Of a stretch of 40,750 bases of DNA, positions 1 to 8,352 are shown one piece after another. The stretch is from the NCBI GenBank assembly GCA_020059605.1, contig JAGVBT010000008.1:1-40750 (forward strand). Direction: 5' to 3'. This stretch comes from Deltaproteobacteria bacterium (GTDB lineage: Bacteria; Desulfobacterota; BSN033; UBA1163). The notes below the pieces were generated by a model. It worked only from the letters and a program-made list of their open reading frames with translations. It was not told the origin of the DNA and did not search any database. Within the stretch, counting starts at the first letter, position 1. Every line of letters starts with the position of its first letter. A program made the position numbers and the translations under genes.

Positions 1-1
1 A

Positions 2-96
2 TGTCATGCTGAACTCGGTTTCGAGTCGTACCGACTTGTTTCAGCATCCAACAGTTTCAAGAACTTACGAGACCCTGAAACGAGTTCAGGGTGACA
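2..96. repeat. Paired palindromes in inverted orientation (REPIN-like)
   Basis: Two short palindromes face each other. The left one has perfect 7-bp arms (TGCTGAA at 7-13, TTCAGCA at 40-46). The right one has CCCTGAA at 73-79 and TTCAGGG at 85-91. The outer segments 2-17 and 81-96 are inverted copies matching at 14 of 16 bases. The layout resembles a REP doublet or small MITE remnant. No gene overlaps it, and the nearest coding sequence ends at 253. Confidence 0.6.
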
Positions 97-252
97 GGTG
101 GGGATTTTTTTTTGCGAGATCATCATACATAGCGAGATAATAAATTTCGCATAACCTTTGAGAAATGTTCGAAATGAAGGATTTATCAGCTATCAGGATG
201 GGCAAAAATGAATGAGGTCATGTACAGAAAGGTGAAAACTTTCTAACAGGAT

Positions 253-1332
253 TTACTTGAGGAGTGACAAAAAGATTTCTTTTGCTCTTAGGCGTTTCAG
301 TCTTTCCTCGTGATTCTCGATGAAAGATTCGATCCCTGCTTTTAATTTTAAGGAAACCATCTTTTCCTGTTCGGACGTTGCCTCAAGATGGGACAGGACG
401 GTGCGGAAACATTCCGTCACGCCTTTCACAAACGCCTCGCCGTCGACCTCCCCCGTAAACGAAATCGTTCCATTCATATATTCGAACTCTCCTGCAAACG
501 GATCCAGAAAATCGAACTCCTCCGCTTTGTCGATCGAGGCCTTCTTAAACGCCGTCCGGAAGGCCCCTTCTGAAAAGAGGCCGTCCACCAACCTTTCGGC
601 GCCTGAAAGAAATTCCTGCAACAGGATGAGCCTGTCTTCGAACCCCTTCCCGGATTTCCCCGGCCCTCGCTCTTCCCCGGCCAGAAGGAGTTCATCCTCC
701 CTCAGGTCCTCCTGATGACGAGGAGGCTCTTCCTTTTTTCCATAAACATTGAAAAAGGCCCCCTGCCGGGTGGCTCTTTCGACAAAGATGGGGATGGAGA
801 TGCGTCCAAAGGTCGAGGGACCTGCTTTAGGAGTCGTAAACATCTCCATCGGCTCTCCCCCTTCAATGAAGAGGACGCCCATGGGGAAATCTTCCCTGTC
901 CATGACTTCAATGAAGCCGGTCAGATGTTCTTCCTTTAATTTCAGTAGGAACCGGTCCAGGTGCACAAAATGGGTGGAAAGCCCTTTAAAAAGAATTTCG
1001 TGGTGAAGGTTGCTGGCGATGATCGCGACTTGCTCGGGAGCAAGACGGTAAACGCTGAGAATCCCATCTTTCTGCTTTGAAAAAGAACGGAGGGCCCGGA
1101 CAGCCTCCTGCCCGATAACCCTTCCCGAATTCCCCTCCTTCCGGATCTCCCCGTTGACGACTTCTCCGGAATCGACGAAGAAAAATCCTTTCATTTCCGG
1201 ATAGTCAATCTCGATGGTCCCGCTGAATCCTCCTAATTTCAGGGTATCCAGCAGGGCCGGAATATCCGTGTAGGCAGTCGATAAATTTTTATGGACCGCT
1301 TCTCCCCTCGGAAAGATCACTTTCCCCTCCAT
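253..1332 (-). CDS. DUF4388-like (PATAN-type) signalling protein, two repeats
   Basis: A soluble 359-residue protein with no signal peptide or membrane segment. Its N-terminal half seems to hold two copies of a DUF4388-like pattern: a short helix, then 'G-x-SG/TG-x-I-x-I', then a beta hairpin ending in 'F-x-x-G-E'. The first copy is at about residues 25-65 and the second at about 125-165. The C-terminal 130 residues look helical and charged. It is the last gene of a minus-strand group with the Cache-HAMP receptor (1425-2387) and another DUF4388 protein (2444-3229), 92 bp after the receptor. The family is thought to act in signal transduction, often with receptors and response regulators; the partner here is inferred from position only. 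The ATG at 1332 has only a weak purine-rich site before it. Family assignment is by pattern, so moderately sure. Confidence 0.6.
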   Translation of the reverse strand: MEGKVIFPRGEAVHKNLSTAYTDIPALLDTLKLGGFSGTIEIDYPEMKGFFFVDSGEVVNGEIRKEGNSGRVIGQEAVRALRSFSKQKDGILSVYRLAPEQVAIIASNLHHEILFKGLSTHFVHLDRFLLKLKEEHLTGFIEVMDREDFPMGVLFIEGGEPMEMFTTPKAGPSTFGRISIPIFVERATRQGAFFNVYGKKEEPPRHQEDLREDELLLAGEERGPGKSGKGFEDRLILLQEFLSGAERLVDGLFSEGAFRTAFKKASIDKAEEFDFLDPFAGEFEYMNGTISFTGEVDGEAFVKGVTECFRTVLSHLEATSEQEKMVSLKLKAGIESFIENHEERLKRLRAKEIFLSLLK

Positions 1333-1424
1333 AAAAAGTTCTTAGGATTGAGTCAGGAGTTCGGTGGTTTTCTTCCTCAATGAGGGGTTCTTGCCCTCTC
1401 AACTCCGAACTCCGAACTCAAAAC

Positions 1425-2387
1425 TTAACTTTTTCCTTCTTTCCTCCTCTGCAACCGTTCAATGGCCGCCTTGACGCTCGTCTGCATCCTCTCGATCGAC
1501 TCGGCCAGAACCGCCACCTCTCCTTTCGCCTTCACCCGGACCGGAGTGTCCAGCTCTCCCATGCTGATCCTGTCCGCCACCTCCGCAAGGTGAAGAATGG
1601 GTTTGATCACCGAACGGGCATAAAAGAAAATTCTTACCAGCAAAATCAAAAGGACGGCGAAAATGACGGCATAAAAAATCTTCAACCTGCTTTCATACTC
1701 CTCTAAATAGCCCTTTTCGATTCCCTTCATCTTCGTTTCAATCGCTTTGGCAGGCCTTGAAAATTCATCGATGTAAGTGGTTGCCGCCACAATGAGGTCC
1801 GCCCCTTTGACAGGGGCCAGGTACATATATTTGGGCCGGATTTTGCCATCCGCATCCTTCCAGTCATAATAGCCCGAGGCAGGGCCCTTCAGGCTCGCCT
1901 CCAGGATCCTCCAGAAGGCCGGAAACCTTTCCGAAAGCTGGTGCAGGTCCGTCCCGACGATCTGGGGGTTGACATGAAAGTGGTTAATCGCATTCGTATC
2001 ATGGACAGCCGTATAACCCGTTTCCCCCACCTTCTGGACGGCAATCTCTTTGAGCCAGGGATCTTTCAATATCTCCTCCCTCTTCATTCTGGGAGGACGG
2101 GATTGAATGAAAATCTCCATCTGGGCGGCGACATCGACGGCCTTCTCCCGGATGATCTTTTCTCCCATCCTGTCCAGGGAGGCTTTCGATTCCTTGGTGG
2201 AGGTGACGATCAGATCCTTTAAACTTTCCGACCCGATGTCTTTGATGCTGGTGAACCGGATTTTTCCCAGGTCCCAGCTGTAAAAGACCAGGCTTCCGAT
2301 GATGGCAAAGGCGATCAAAATCGGGATAAAAACTCCGACCACGAGTTTCGGCAGCAGCCCGAATCTTACTTTTGGTCTATTGGCCAT
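1425..2387 (-). CDS. Cache-HAMP membrane sensor without an output domain
   Basis: A 320-residue receptor-like protein. A first membrane helix lies at about residues 15-37, then an extracytoplasmic part whose centre (about 85-205) fits a single Cache domain, with a 'GETGYTAVHD' strand and a 'YYDWKDADGKIRPKYMYLAPV' -like block. A second membrane helix lies at about 236-258 and a HAMP domain at about 258-312. The protein stops just after HAMP: there is no methyl-accepting, kinase, GGDEF or phosphatase domain. Such proteins normally sense small molecules outside the membrane. Without an output domain it must work through a partner, and the DUF4388-like proteins on both sides are the obvious candidates (inference). 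The ATG at 2387 has a strong AAGGAGG site 5 bases upstream. Confidence 0.85.
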   Translation of the reverse strand: MANRPKVRFGLLPKLVVGVFIPILIAFAIIGSLVFYSWDLGKIRFTSIKDIGSESLKDLIVTSTKESKASLDRMGEKIIREKAVDVAAQMEIFIQSRPPRMKREEILKDPWLKEIAVQKVGETGYTAVHDTNAINHFHVNPQIVGTDLHQLSERFPAFWRILEASLKGPASGYYDWKDADGKIRPKYMYLAPVKGADLIVAATTYIDEFSRPAKAIETKMKGIEKGYLEEYESRLKIFYAVIFAVLLILLVRIFFYARSVIKPILHLAEVADRISMGELDTPVRVKAKGEVAVLAESIERMQTSVKAAIERLQRRKEGKS

Positions 2388-2443
2388 AAGGACCTCCTTG
2401 TAGGGGGTAACAAATATTCCGGTTTCTCTCCGGATGCTCTTCC

Positions 2444-3229
2444 TCAGAGAGAAAGAACTTTCATGGCTTCCTCTAAAAATTCGCTCCGCTTCAAGGGATT
2501 GGGGACCTCTTCGCTCAGCGCCTCCACGAAGAGCAAGGCCCGTTCCTGGGGGAAAGATATCCTGCTTTCCCCGAACTCAACGAGCCTATCATCAATGACA
2601 AAAGGAGCGACCGGTCCCATCACCCGCTTCAATTCCATTTCGAGGATGGCGAAAAAGTTCTCTTTTACCGTCTTTTTCCTTGTTACGTTCCGGTCCTCTC
2701 CCCTCTCCAGCAATCCCATCCGGAGAAGTTGGTAGACCGTTTTTAAAACCTTATACTCTTCCCATTCAAGAGATGCGGCAATCTCAGTGATCGTTTTCAT
2801 CCCGTTGCATAGGGCGAGGACATTCCATTGATCAGCGCTGATATTTTTCTCCCTTCCATCCCGCTGGAGGGAGAGGCGAAAAAGCGTATGGGAGGATGGA
2901 ATCACCTCACGGATCTTTTCAAATTCCTGTTTTCTCGAAGACCAGTTCAAAAGGAGTTGTTCGGTGGTGATAGGGATCGTTTTTTCCCTGGGCAAGGTCT
3001 CGGGTTCAAATGTGATTCTCCCGTCCTTCCATCCCATAATCGTGAAAAAGGCGTTTTCTCCGAGAAAATGATTGGTTCTCGAATGGATGACATCTCCCCG
3101 ATCGAGACAGATTTCACCTTTTTCTTTCCCATGGATATTGACCCTGCCTGTTTTTTTCGCAGTGAATAGGGGTTTCAGGACATCGAAAAGTTTAACCTGG
3201 GAAAGATCTCCGAGGAATGATTCCGGCAT
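2444..3229 (-). CDS. DUF4388 (PATAN-type) domain protein
   Basis: A cytoplasmic protein of 261 residues from the ATG at 3229; an in-frame TTG at 3247 would add six residues. The N-terminal 95 residues fit DUF4388: 'GDLSQVKLFDVLKPLF', then 'TGRVNI', then a hairpin 'GEICLDRGDVIHS'. Residues about 130-180 look like a small winged-helix element ('ALCNGMKTITEIAASLEWEE'), often found C-terminal to DUF4388. The rest is helical. It is the first gene of the three-gene signalling group. A sigma54-type promoter (3243-3258) would start transcription near 3232, which argues for the ATG at 3229 and against the TTG, and implies an almost leaderless message. No ribosome binding site is visible for either start. 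Confidence 0.7.
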   Translation of the reverse strand: MPESFLGDLSQVKLFDVLKPLFTAKKTGRVNIHGKEKGEICLDRGDVIHSRTNHFLGENAFFTIMGWKDGRITFEPETLPREKTIPITTEQLLLNWSSRKQEFEKIREVIPSSHTLFRLSLQRDGREKNISADQWNVLALCNGMKTITEIAASLEWEEYKVLKTVYQLLRMGLLERGEDRNVTRKKTVKENFFAILEMELKRVMGPVAPFVIDDRLVEFGESRISFPQERALLFVEALSEEVPNPLKRSEFLEEAMKVLSL

Positions 3230-3242
3230 GAAAGGATAGAAT

Positions 3243-3258
3243 TGCAAAATAAGTGCCA
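3243..3258 (-). promoter_or_regulatory. Sigma54-type promoter (-24/-12)
   Basis: On the minus strand TGGCAC (3258-3253) is followed after five bases by TTGCA (3247-3243). The GG and GC dinucleotides sit exactly 12 bases apart, as in the RpoN consensus. Predicted start of transcription is near 3232, just before the DUF4388 gene. Confidence 0.55.
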
Positions 3259-3485
3259 GGCATCAACTTGCATGAATTCCATCGCAATCAACGATAACCT
3301 ACCGATATTTAAAACTTTTTAATACGATTGGATAACAGCGCAAGAGCAAGGCCGACGGGTCCGGAGAAAGGTTGGCCAAATATTGACCATATCATATGAC
3401 TTTTCTTGCGCTTAGATAATATTCTTTGTCTAAAACGCATAGATTCCAGCATTCTAATATTCCCTGGAATAAACCTCCTGGGTGA

Positions 3486-4154
3486 TTAGTTCTTGATTTG
3501 AATGGAATTCACCATCTCCGTAAAACCTTTCTCGAAAATTTCATAAACCTTCTTCTCATTCTTGGAAATGACATCCCTATCCCAGTCTTTTCCCTCTCCG
3601 GAAACCTTCATTCCAAAGGAGTGAATATCCCTCGAATACCGGACAAATACGCCATGTTCTCCCAGGTAGAGAAACAGGAGTTGTCCCTGGAGAGCCCAGT
3701 GGTTCGGAATGGTCATTCCTTTTTTAACGATGGGCTGAAGGGATGGGGCATCGGGATTCCATGCCATCAACTGGGTCAGATACTCGACTTCCAGGTCTCC
3801 CTTTTTGACCTTGCCCTTCGAATACATCCTCTTCTCGGCGTAAGGCTTGAGGGGAGGAGCGGTCATGGGAGCCGCCTGGGGATTTGTCTTATCCGAGACC
3901 TGGACGATGAACATCTCCTCTGCCTGCTTTCCCTTCGCTTTCATGTAGAAATAGACCCGCGTCAACGAACTCTCCCCCGGGTTGTCATGGGAGAAGGAAT
4001 GGAACAGGCGATATTCGGATGGCAACGACATTGTAAAAGGCGGTTTTTGAGAAACCAGTCCTTTCCCCTGGATCTCCAAATCCTTGCTGGCAACAGCCTC
4101 CGCCGCCCATCCGATCAAAACAAAACCGACCAGTGTCATTAAGATTTTTCTCAT
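3486..4154 (-). CDS. Secreted protein of unknown function
   Basis: I do not recognise the family. The 222-residue product begins with a clear Sec signal peptide (Met-Arg-Lys, a hydrophobic stretch to about residue 18, likely cut after AEAVA at 22). The mature part is about 200 residues, mixed alpha/beta, without cysteines or repeats, and ends in a charged helix. It has neither a lipobox nor a membrane anchor, so it is probably periplasmic. It lies 109 bp downstream of the TRAP binding protein on the same strand. It may belong to the same transcript and help with the imported substrate, but this rests on position only. The start has a good AAAGGAGGAG site. Confidence 0.65.
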   Translation of the reverse strand: MRKILMTLVGFVLIGWAAEAVASKDLEIQGKGLVSQKPPFTMSLPSEYRLFHSFSHDNPGESSLTRVYFYMKAKGKQAEEMFIVQVSDKTNPQAAPMTAPPLKPYAEKRMYSKGKVKKGDLEVEYLTQLMAWNPDAPSLQPIVKKGMTIPNHWALQGQLLFLYLGEHGVFVRYSRDIHSFGMKVSGEGKDWDRDVISKNEKKVYEIFEKGFTEMVNSIQIKN

Positions 4155-4263
4155 AATCTCCTCCTTTCAAAAAAACAGGGGGGAGGGTATAAGGCGGAGG
4201 GGGTAGCCAATCCCTCATCCCAGCGCACTGCATCCTACCCCCAACACCCTTCACCCTTAAAAG

Positions 4264-5256
4264 TTATTTTTTCTTCGTAAGCAATTCCCTCAACCTGGGC
4301 CCTGTCTCGGGACACTTTTCCAGCACGTCCTTCCAGGCCGAATCATAAGCAATCTTCAGAAATTTCTCCTTTTCCACAGGGGGGAGGTCAATCACCTGAA
4401 TGCCTTCCTTCATGAGTAAAGGGCGTTCTTGCTTTTCAAGTTCGCTAAAGCTTGCAACGACCCTTTTCTCAGCCTCGATGGCCGCCTCATTCAAGACGTC
4501 TTTCAGCTTCTGGGGCAGTTGATTCCATGCCTTTAAATTTACGAGAAGCGGGTTCGGCACCTGGTAAAAGCCCGGATCGAGGACATACTGTGTCTGTTTC
4601 TGCCATCCCCAGTCACGAATCCCGACAGCCGGCCAGCCATAACCGTCGACCACATTTCTTTCAAGGGCGATGTAGACTTCCGTGGGTGGAATGACGACAG
4701 GGTTCCCGCCAAGCCCTTTGATCATCTGGAGGTACATGGGAGATACACGAATGTTAAAACCCTTGAGGTCAGCCGTCTTGATGGGTTTCTTAAGGTAGAG
4801 ATGGAATTTGGTGCCAAGCCCGAGTCTTGCCAGGTAATGAGCGCCGATCCTTTTTTCATGGATGTCGTTGATAAAAGCCCAGGCGCCGCTTGCCCTTTCT
4901 TCGGAAGGCGTAAAATCGGACAATTTAATGGCGTCCACTTCAGTCAAGACCGATAAGTAGTAGGCGGTCGTGGTGAAGACCATATCCACCATGCCCCGCT
5001 GCAGGGCCGGGACCTGGTCCGGCGTTTTAACGGCCTCCGGTCCTCCGATGAACTGGATCTTCAATTCCCCGGGATGCTTTTTGGCGATCGCCTGTTCCAC
5101 TAACTCCGCAAAGGTTGTAAACGCCTTATATTCGCTGGCGGTTTTGGGCCACCCGGCAACCGCTTTCAGGGTAAAAGTTTCGGCTTGAGCATGTGCAACC
5201 CATACGGTCAATGCAAAAATCGCCAAAATTAACATAACGCCCAATCTCTTCTTCAT
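4264..5256 (-). CDS. dctP: TRAP transporter substrate-binding protein, DctP family
   Basis: Periplasmic solute-binding protein of a TRAP transporter; it captures an organic acid and hands it to DctQM. From the ATG at 5256 the product has 330 residues. It has a signal peptide (MKKRLGVMLILA... with cleavage expected after AQA) and the DctP fold through to the C terminus. Family hallmarks include 'DLKGFNIRVSP' with the arginine that normally pairs with the substrate carboxylate, the downstream 'ALERNVVDGYGWP' and 'NLKAWNQLPQKLKDVL'. The ATG at 5256 is preferred because AGGAGG lies 8 bases upstream; the ATG at 5262 is too close and 5304 has no site. It follows dctM with a repeat-rich gap of 108 bp. 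Substrate is not readable from sequence; the neighbours suggest a 2-hydroxy or 2-oxo acid. Confidence 0.9.
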   Translation of the reverse strand: MKKRLGVMLILAIFALTVWVAHAQAETFTLKAVAGWPKTASEYKAFTTFAELVEQAIAKKHPGELKIQFIGGPEAVKTPDQVPALQRGMVDMVFTTTAYYLSVLTEVDAIKLSDFTPSEERASGAWAFINDIHEKRIGAHYLARLGLGTKFHLYLKKPIKTADLKGFNIRVSPMYLQMIKGLGGNPVVIPPTEVYIALERNVVDGYGWPAVGIRDWGWQKQTQYVLDPGFYQVPNPLLVNLKAWNQLPQKLKDVLNEAAIEAEKRVVASFSELEKQERPLLMKEGIQVIDLPPVEKEKFLKIAYDSAWKDVLEKCPETGPRLRELLTKKK

Positions 5257-5298
5257 CTTCATTCCCTCCTTTGAAAGTTTTTCTTGAGCCCTTCGTAT

Positions 5299-5360
5299 GT
5301 CCATCGTTCATTGTCCATCGTTCATTGTCCCTTGTCCATCGTTCATTGTTCATCGTTCTT
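5299..5360. repeat. Tandem 14-bp repeat (GTCCATCGTTCATT)
   Basis: Exact copies at 5299-5312, 5313-5326 and 5334-5347, with partial copies at 5327-5333 and 5348-5360. It lies in the gap between dctM and dctP. Related degenerate strings occur at 36653-36692 (opposite orientation) and 39000-39037. Confidence 0.8.
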
Positions 5361-5364
5361 AACT

Positions 5365-6684
5365 TTACTTCATCCCCATAAGATCGGGGACAATCGTGAC
5401 TAAAAACGGCATGACCAGCACGAGGGCGATGCACAACAAGCCGATCATGACAAAAGGGATCACTGCCCTCCAGATATCCGACAGGGTGATCTCGGAGGGG
5501 GCAACGCCCTTCATCACAAAGAGCGTGACGCCAAAGGGCGGGGTAATTAAACCTGTCTCCAGGGCGATCAACATGACGATGCCGTACCAGATGGGATTAT
5601 ATCCGAAGGTGTGTATGACGGGCATGAAAATGGGCAAGGTAATCATCATGATCGCGACGGTCTCCATGAAAAAGCCGAGGAGGAGGGCGGTGATCACCAT
5701 GGCAATGACGATCACAATGGGCGGAATGGCGAGGTCGATAATAAAATTCGTCATCCCTGCCGCAGAGCCGGTAAAAGCCAATATTTCGCCGTAGGTGTTT
5801 GAGACGATAATGATCATAAAGATCATCACCGTCACTTTAATCGTATCGTTCACCGACTTTTTAAGAACCTCCCAGGTGAAACGCTTGTAAACAAGGGCTA
5901 AGAGAAATGAGGCCAATGTTCCTGTCGCAGCGGCTTCTGTCGGTGTGGCCACTCCCAGAAAGATGAAGCCGATGACCATGAAGACGATCAGGCCGAGGGG
6001 CAAAAGGTACTGGAGGGTTGCGATCGTCTTTTCTTTCGTAGAGACACGGGGGACATCATACACCGGCGCTTCCTCGGGTCTGAAGGAACACCACACGAGG
6101 ACGTAGACGATATAGAGCCCGGACAGGATGAGACCCGGTAAGATGCCCGCAATGAGAAGCTGTCCCACGTCGATCTTGGCAAGGCTGGCAAATACGACCG
6201 TCAGCGCATTGGGGGGGATCAGAGCATCCACGGTGCCTACCCCCATGATCGGGCCAAGGCTCATCCTTCTACTGTAGCCCCTCCTCAGCATTTCGGGAAG
6301 CAGGATTGTGCCGAGGAGAGCGCATGTAGCAATTGTCGAGCCACTCAATGCGCCGATGATGACTCCCATCAGGATGGCCAGGATGGAGAGCCTGCCCCGG
6401 ACCTTGCCAAGCCATTTATCAAGCACATTCACTGCGTTCAGCCCGAGGCCCGTATGGAAGATCAGCGAACCCATGAGGACGAAAAAGGGCACCGGAAGCA
6501 AGGTGAAAGTGGTAATGGACGTAAAAACCCCCGTCACGACCCCGATGAGACCCGGGATTCCCCCAAGGAAGAAATACGCCGCAACCATATTGACGACGAG
6601 GAAGGCAAAGGCGATGGGCAGGCCCGTAAGCAAGAGCAGGACCATGCCGCCAAAAAAAAGAGAAAGGCTAACCCACCATTCCAT
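5365..6684 (-). CDS. dctM: TRAP transporter large permease, DctM family
   Basis: The ion-coupled membrane subunit of the TRAP transporter. The 439-residue protein is hydrophobic throughout, with about a dozen membrane segments, the usual length for DctM. Family motifs are visible: 'GLPIAFAFLVVN' near the N terminus, 'GALSGSTIATCALLGTILLPEM', 'PPNALTVVFASLAKIDVGQLLIAGILPGL' in shorter form, and 'ETGLITPPFGVTLFVMKG' near the C terminus. It sits between dctQ (107 bp upstream) and dctP, the standard set of three. The start at 6684 has an AGGCGA site. Confidence 0.93.
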   Translation of the reverse strand: MEWWVSLSLFFGGMVLLLLTGLPIAFAFLVVNMVAAYFFLGGIPGLIGVVTGVFTSITTFTLLPVPFFVLMGSLIFHTGLGLNAVNVLDKWLGKVRGRLSILAILMGVIIGALSGSTIATCALLGTILLPEMLRRGYSRRMSLGPIMGVGTVDALIPPNALTVVFASLAKIDVGQLLIAGILPGLILSGLYIVYVLVWCSFRPEEAPVYDVPRVSTKEKTIATLQYLLPLGLIVFMVIGFIFLGVATPTEAAATGTLASFLLALVYKRFTWEVLKKSVNDTIKVTVMIFMIIIVSNTYGEILAFTGSAAGMTNFIIDLAIPPIVIVIAMVITALLLGFFMETVAIMMITLPIFMPVIHTFGYNPIWYGIVMLIALETGLITPPFGVTLFVMKGVAPSEITLSDIWRAVIPFVMIGLLCIALVLVMPFLVTIVPDLMGMK

Positions 6685-6717
6685 AAATCGCCTGAAAAAT
6701 AAATGGTTCGTCTGACG

Positions 6718-6795
6718 GTAACGGTTACGTAGCCTTAAACCAACTGCCCGGAGAATTTTCGTCGTTTATGGGTAGCATTCCGTTATGACCGTTAC
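6718..6795. repeat. Inverted repeat across the dctQ stop codon
   Basis: GTAACGGT at 6718-6725 is matched by ACCGTTAC at 6788-6795, which overlaps the dctQ stop codon. A message could fold here between dctQ and dctM. The arms are only 8 bp and the loop is 62 bases, so this is weak. Confidence 0.3.
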
Positions 6796-7340
6796 TTTCT
6801 TATCTGGACAAGCCTGTCCCAGGCCATTCTCAAGAACTGGATGGTTAGAAAAAGGCTGCCGAAAGGGACAATGCTGAAAACAGCGGATTTCGGAACAGTG
6901 ACGGCCCTTACATCCGTAACGTTGTTGACGAAACATTCATACATATGATGACTCCCCAAAAGGACCATGATGGCACAGGCAAGCCCCCCGATGACAAACA
7001 TGATACAATCGAGAGAGCGCTTGGTTTTCGCATTGAGGTGGGCGTATAGGATTTCGGTAATGACATGCCCTCCGTCTCTCAAAAGACGGGCGGTCGCAAG
7101 AAAAACGATCCACAACAGGGCATATTCGGTCATCGGCATGATCCATATCGTCGTCTTGGTAAACAAGTATCTCATCCCGATGGTATAGCAGACAGCGGCC
7201 GTGATGAAGATGAGAATCGTCCCGGCCAGGCCGGCCATCATGTCCAAAAGCCTGTCAAAAAACCTCCAGAATCCATTCATCCTATCGTCGTGCTTCATCA
7301 ATCCCTTTACAATCCGCTCATAGTAAGCATGTCGAACCAT
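6792..7340 (-). CDS. dctQ: TRAP transporter small permease, DctQ family
   Basis: The small membrane subunit that pairs with DctM. The product has 182 residues from the ATG at 7340, with four membrane helices as usual, and the family region 'GGHVITEILYAHLNAKTKRSLD' in the middle loop (positions approximate). The ATG at 7340 has an AGGGGG site 9 bases upstream; an ATG at 7298 is an alternative. A longer TTG start at 7376 would fall inside a palindromic repeat and is unlikely. It lies downstream of the oxidoreductase beta gene and upstream of dctM on the same strand, so transport and oxidation are probably co-expressed. Confidence 0.88.
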   Translation of the reverse strand: MVRHAYYERIVKGLMKHDDRMNGFWRFFDRLLDMMAGLAGTILIFITAAVCYTIGMRYLFTKTTIWIMPMTEYALLWIVFLATARLLRDGGHVITEILYAHLNAKTKRSLDCIMFVIGGLACAIMVLLGSHHMYECFVNNVTDVRAVTVPKSAVFSIVPFGSLFLTIQFLRMAWDRLVQIRK

Positions 7341-7363
7341 GAACCGGACCCCCTGATATAGTC

Positions 7364-7386
7364 CACCCTTCGACAAGCTCAGGGTG
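7364..7386. repeat. Short intergenic palindrome
   Basis: CACCCT (7364-7369) and AGGGTG (7381-7386) flank an imperfect centre containing TTCGACAAGCTC. It lies between porB and dctQ and resembles the right palindrome at 73-91 (CCCTGAA...TTCAGGG), so it may be a single unit of the same REP-like class. Confidence 0.45.
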
Positions 7387-7430
7387 AACGGGGCATGTCA
7401 AGAAGGGTTAGACGTAATACAGCGCCCTTC

Positions 7431-8306
7431 CTATCCCTGCAGACTTGCCCGATGTTTTAGCTTTTCCCACTCCTCATCTACGTCCCTTTGAACCTGCCTG
7501 ATCTGTTCCTCTCCCAGATGCTTAAATCTTCCCTGTTTCAGGAGGTACGCCTGGACGGGAAGACGGCGAGGCTCATGATTGATGGTATATTTTCTCCCTT
7601 CTTCCACCTCGTAAAGGGGGAAAACATTCGTCTCAACGGCGAGAATGGAAAGTTCGGGAGAAATGTCTGACGGTGTTCTCCAGCCGGTCGGGCAAGGGAC
7701 AAGCAAATGAATGAATTTTGTTCCCCGTATCCCCTTGGCCTTGGTGATCTTTTGCTGGAGATCACGGGGGTAACCGATGGTGGCTGTGGCCGAATACGGA
7801 TTATAATGGGCGGCCATGATCTCCATGATGTTCTTCTTCCGCCGCGGGTTCCCTTCGGGGGTCGTGTTCGTCCAGGCGTAGGAAGGCGTTGCCGAACTCA
7901 CCTGAATGCCCGTGTTCATATAGGCTTCATTGTCGAGACAGACGTAGAGGATATCATCATTGTTTTTGGCAACTCCGGAGAGAGATTGAAGACCGATATC
8001 AAACGTCCCGCCGTCTCCTGCAAAGGCCAAGACCTGGATGTCATCTCTCCCCTGTATTTTCAGTCCATTGGCGATCCCTGCGGCGGTTGGAGCAGCGATC
8101 TCAAATGCGGAGTGAAAAGTCGGGACCCCGTAGGACGTGTTCGGATACACTCCGCCGATCGCCCCTTCGCAGGAGGGAACGATGACCGCAACCGTTCGAG
8201 GTCCCATGACCTCAAGGACCAACTTCATACCAATGGCAAGTCCGCACCCCGCGCAGGCCGCATGCCCCGGACGTAGCAAGTTAAGTTCTTGTACCGAAGA
8301 AGCCAT
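7431..8306 (-). CDS. porB: 2-oxoacid:ferredoxin oxidoreductase beta subunit (PorB type)
   Basis: Thiamine-diphosphate-binding subunit of a pyruvate/2-oxoacid:ferredoxin oxidoreductase, which turns a 2-oxoacid and CoA into acyl-CoA, CO2 and reduced ferredoxin. The protein is 291 residues from the ATG at 8306, typical for PorB. It has the N-terminal 'GHAACAGCG' with Cys18 and Cys21, later 'PSCEGA' and 'CPTGW', which together fit the beta-subunit iron-sulfur ligands. The TPP motif 'GDGGTFDIGLQ' and 'LDNEAYMNTG' are intact. The start is chosen for GGAGG 10 bases upstream and because homologues begin just before 'RPGHAACAGCG'. It follows porA after a 164-bp gap holding an inverted repeat. Exact substrate cannot be read. 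Confidence 0.92.
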   Translation of the reverse strand: MASSVQELNLLRPGHAACAGCGLAIGMKLVLEVMGPRTVAVIVPSCEGAIGGVYPNTSYGVPTFHSAFEIAAPTAAGIANGLKIQGRDDIQVLAFAGDGGTFDIGLQSLSGVAKNNDDILYVCLDNEAYMNTGIQVSSATPSYAWTNTTPEGNPRRKKNIMEIMAAHYNPYSATATIGYPRDLQQKITKAKGIRGTKFIHLLVPCPTGWRTPSDISPELSILAVETNVFPLYEVEEGRKYTINHEPRRLPVQAYLLKQGRFKHLGEEQIRQVQRDVDEEWEKLKHRASLQG

Positions 8307-8352
8307 ATCAGTTCGTCCTCCCTCTAACTTAATGGATTCCAAATTCCAAATC

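Noticed and set aside
5299..5360. Tandem repeat as a CRISPR array
   Set aside because: Units are 14 bp and contiguous without spacers, and no cas gene is present.
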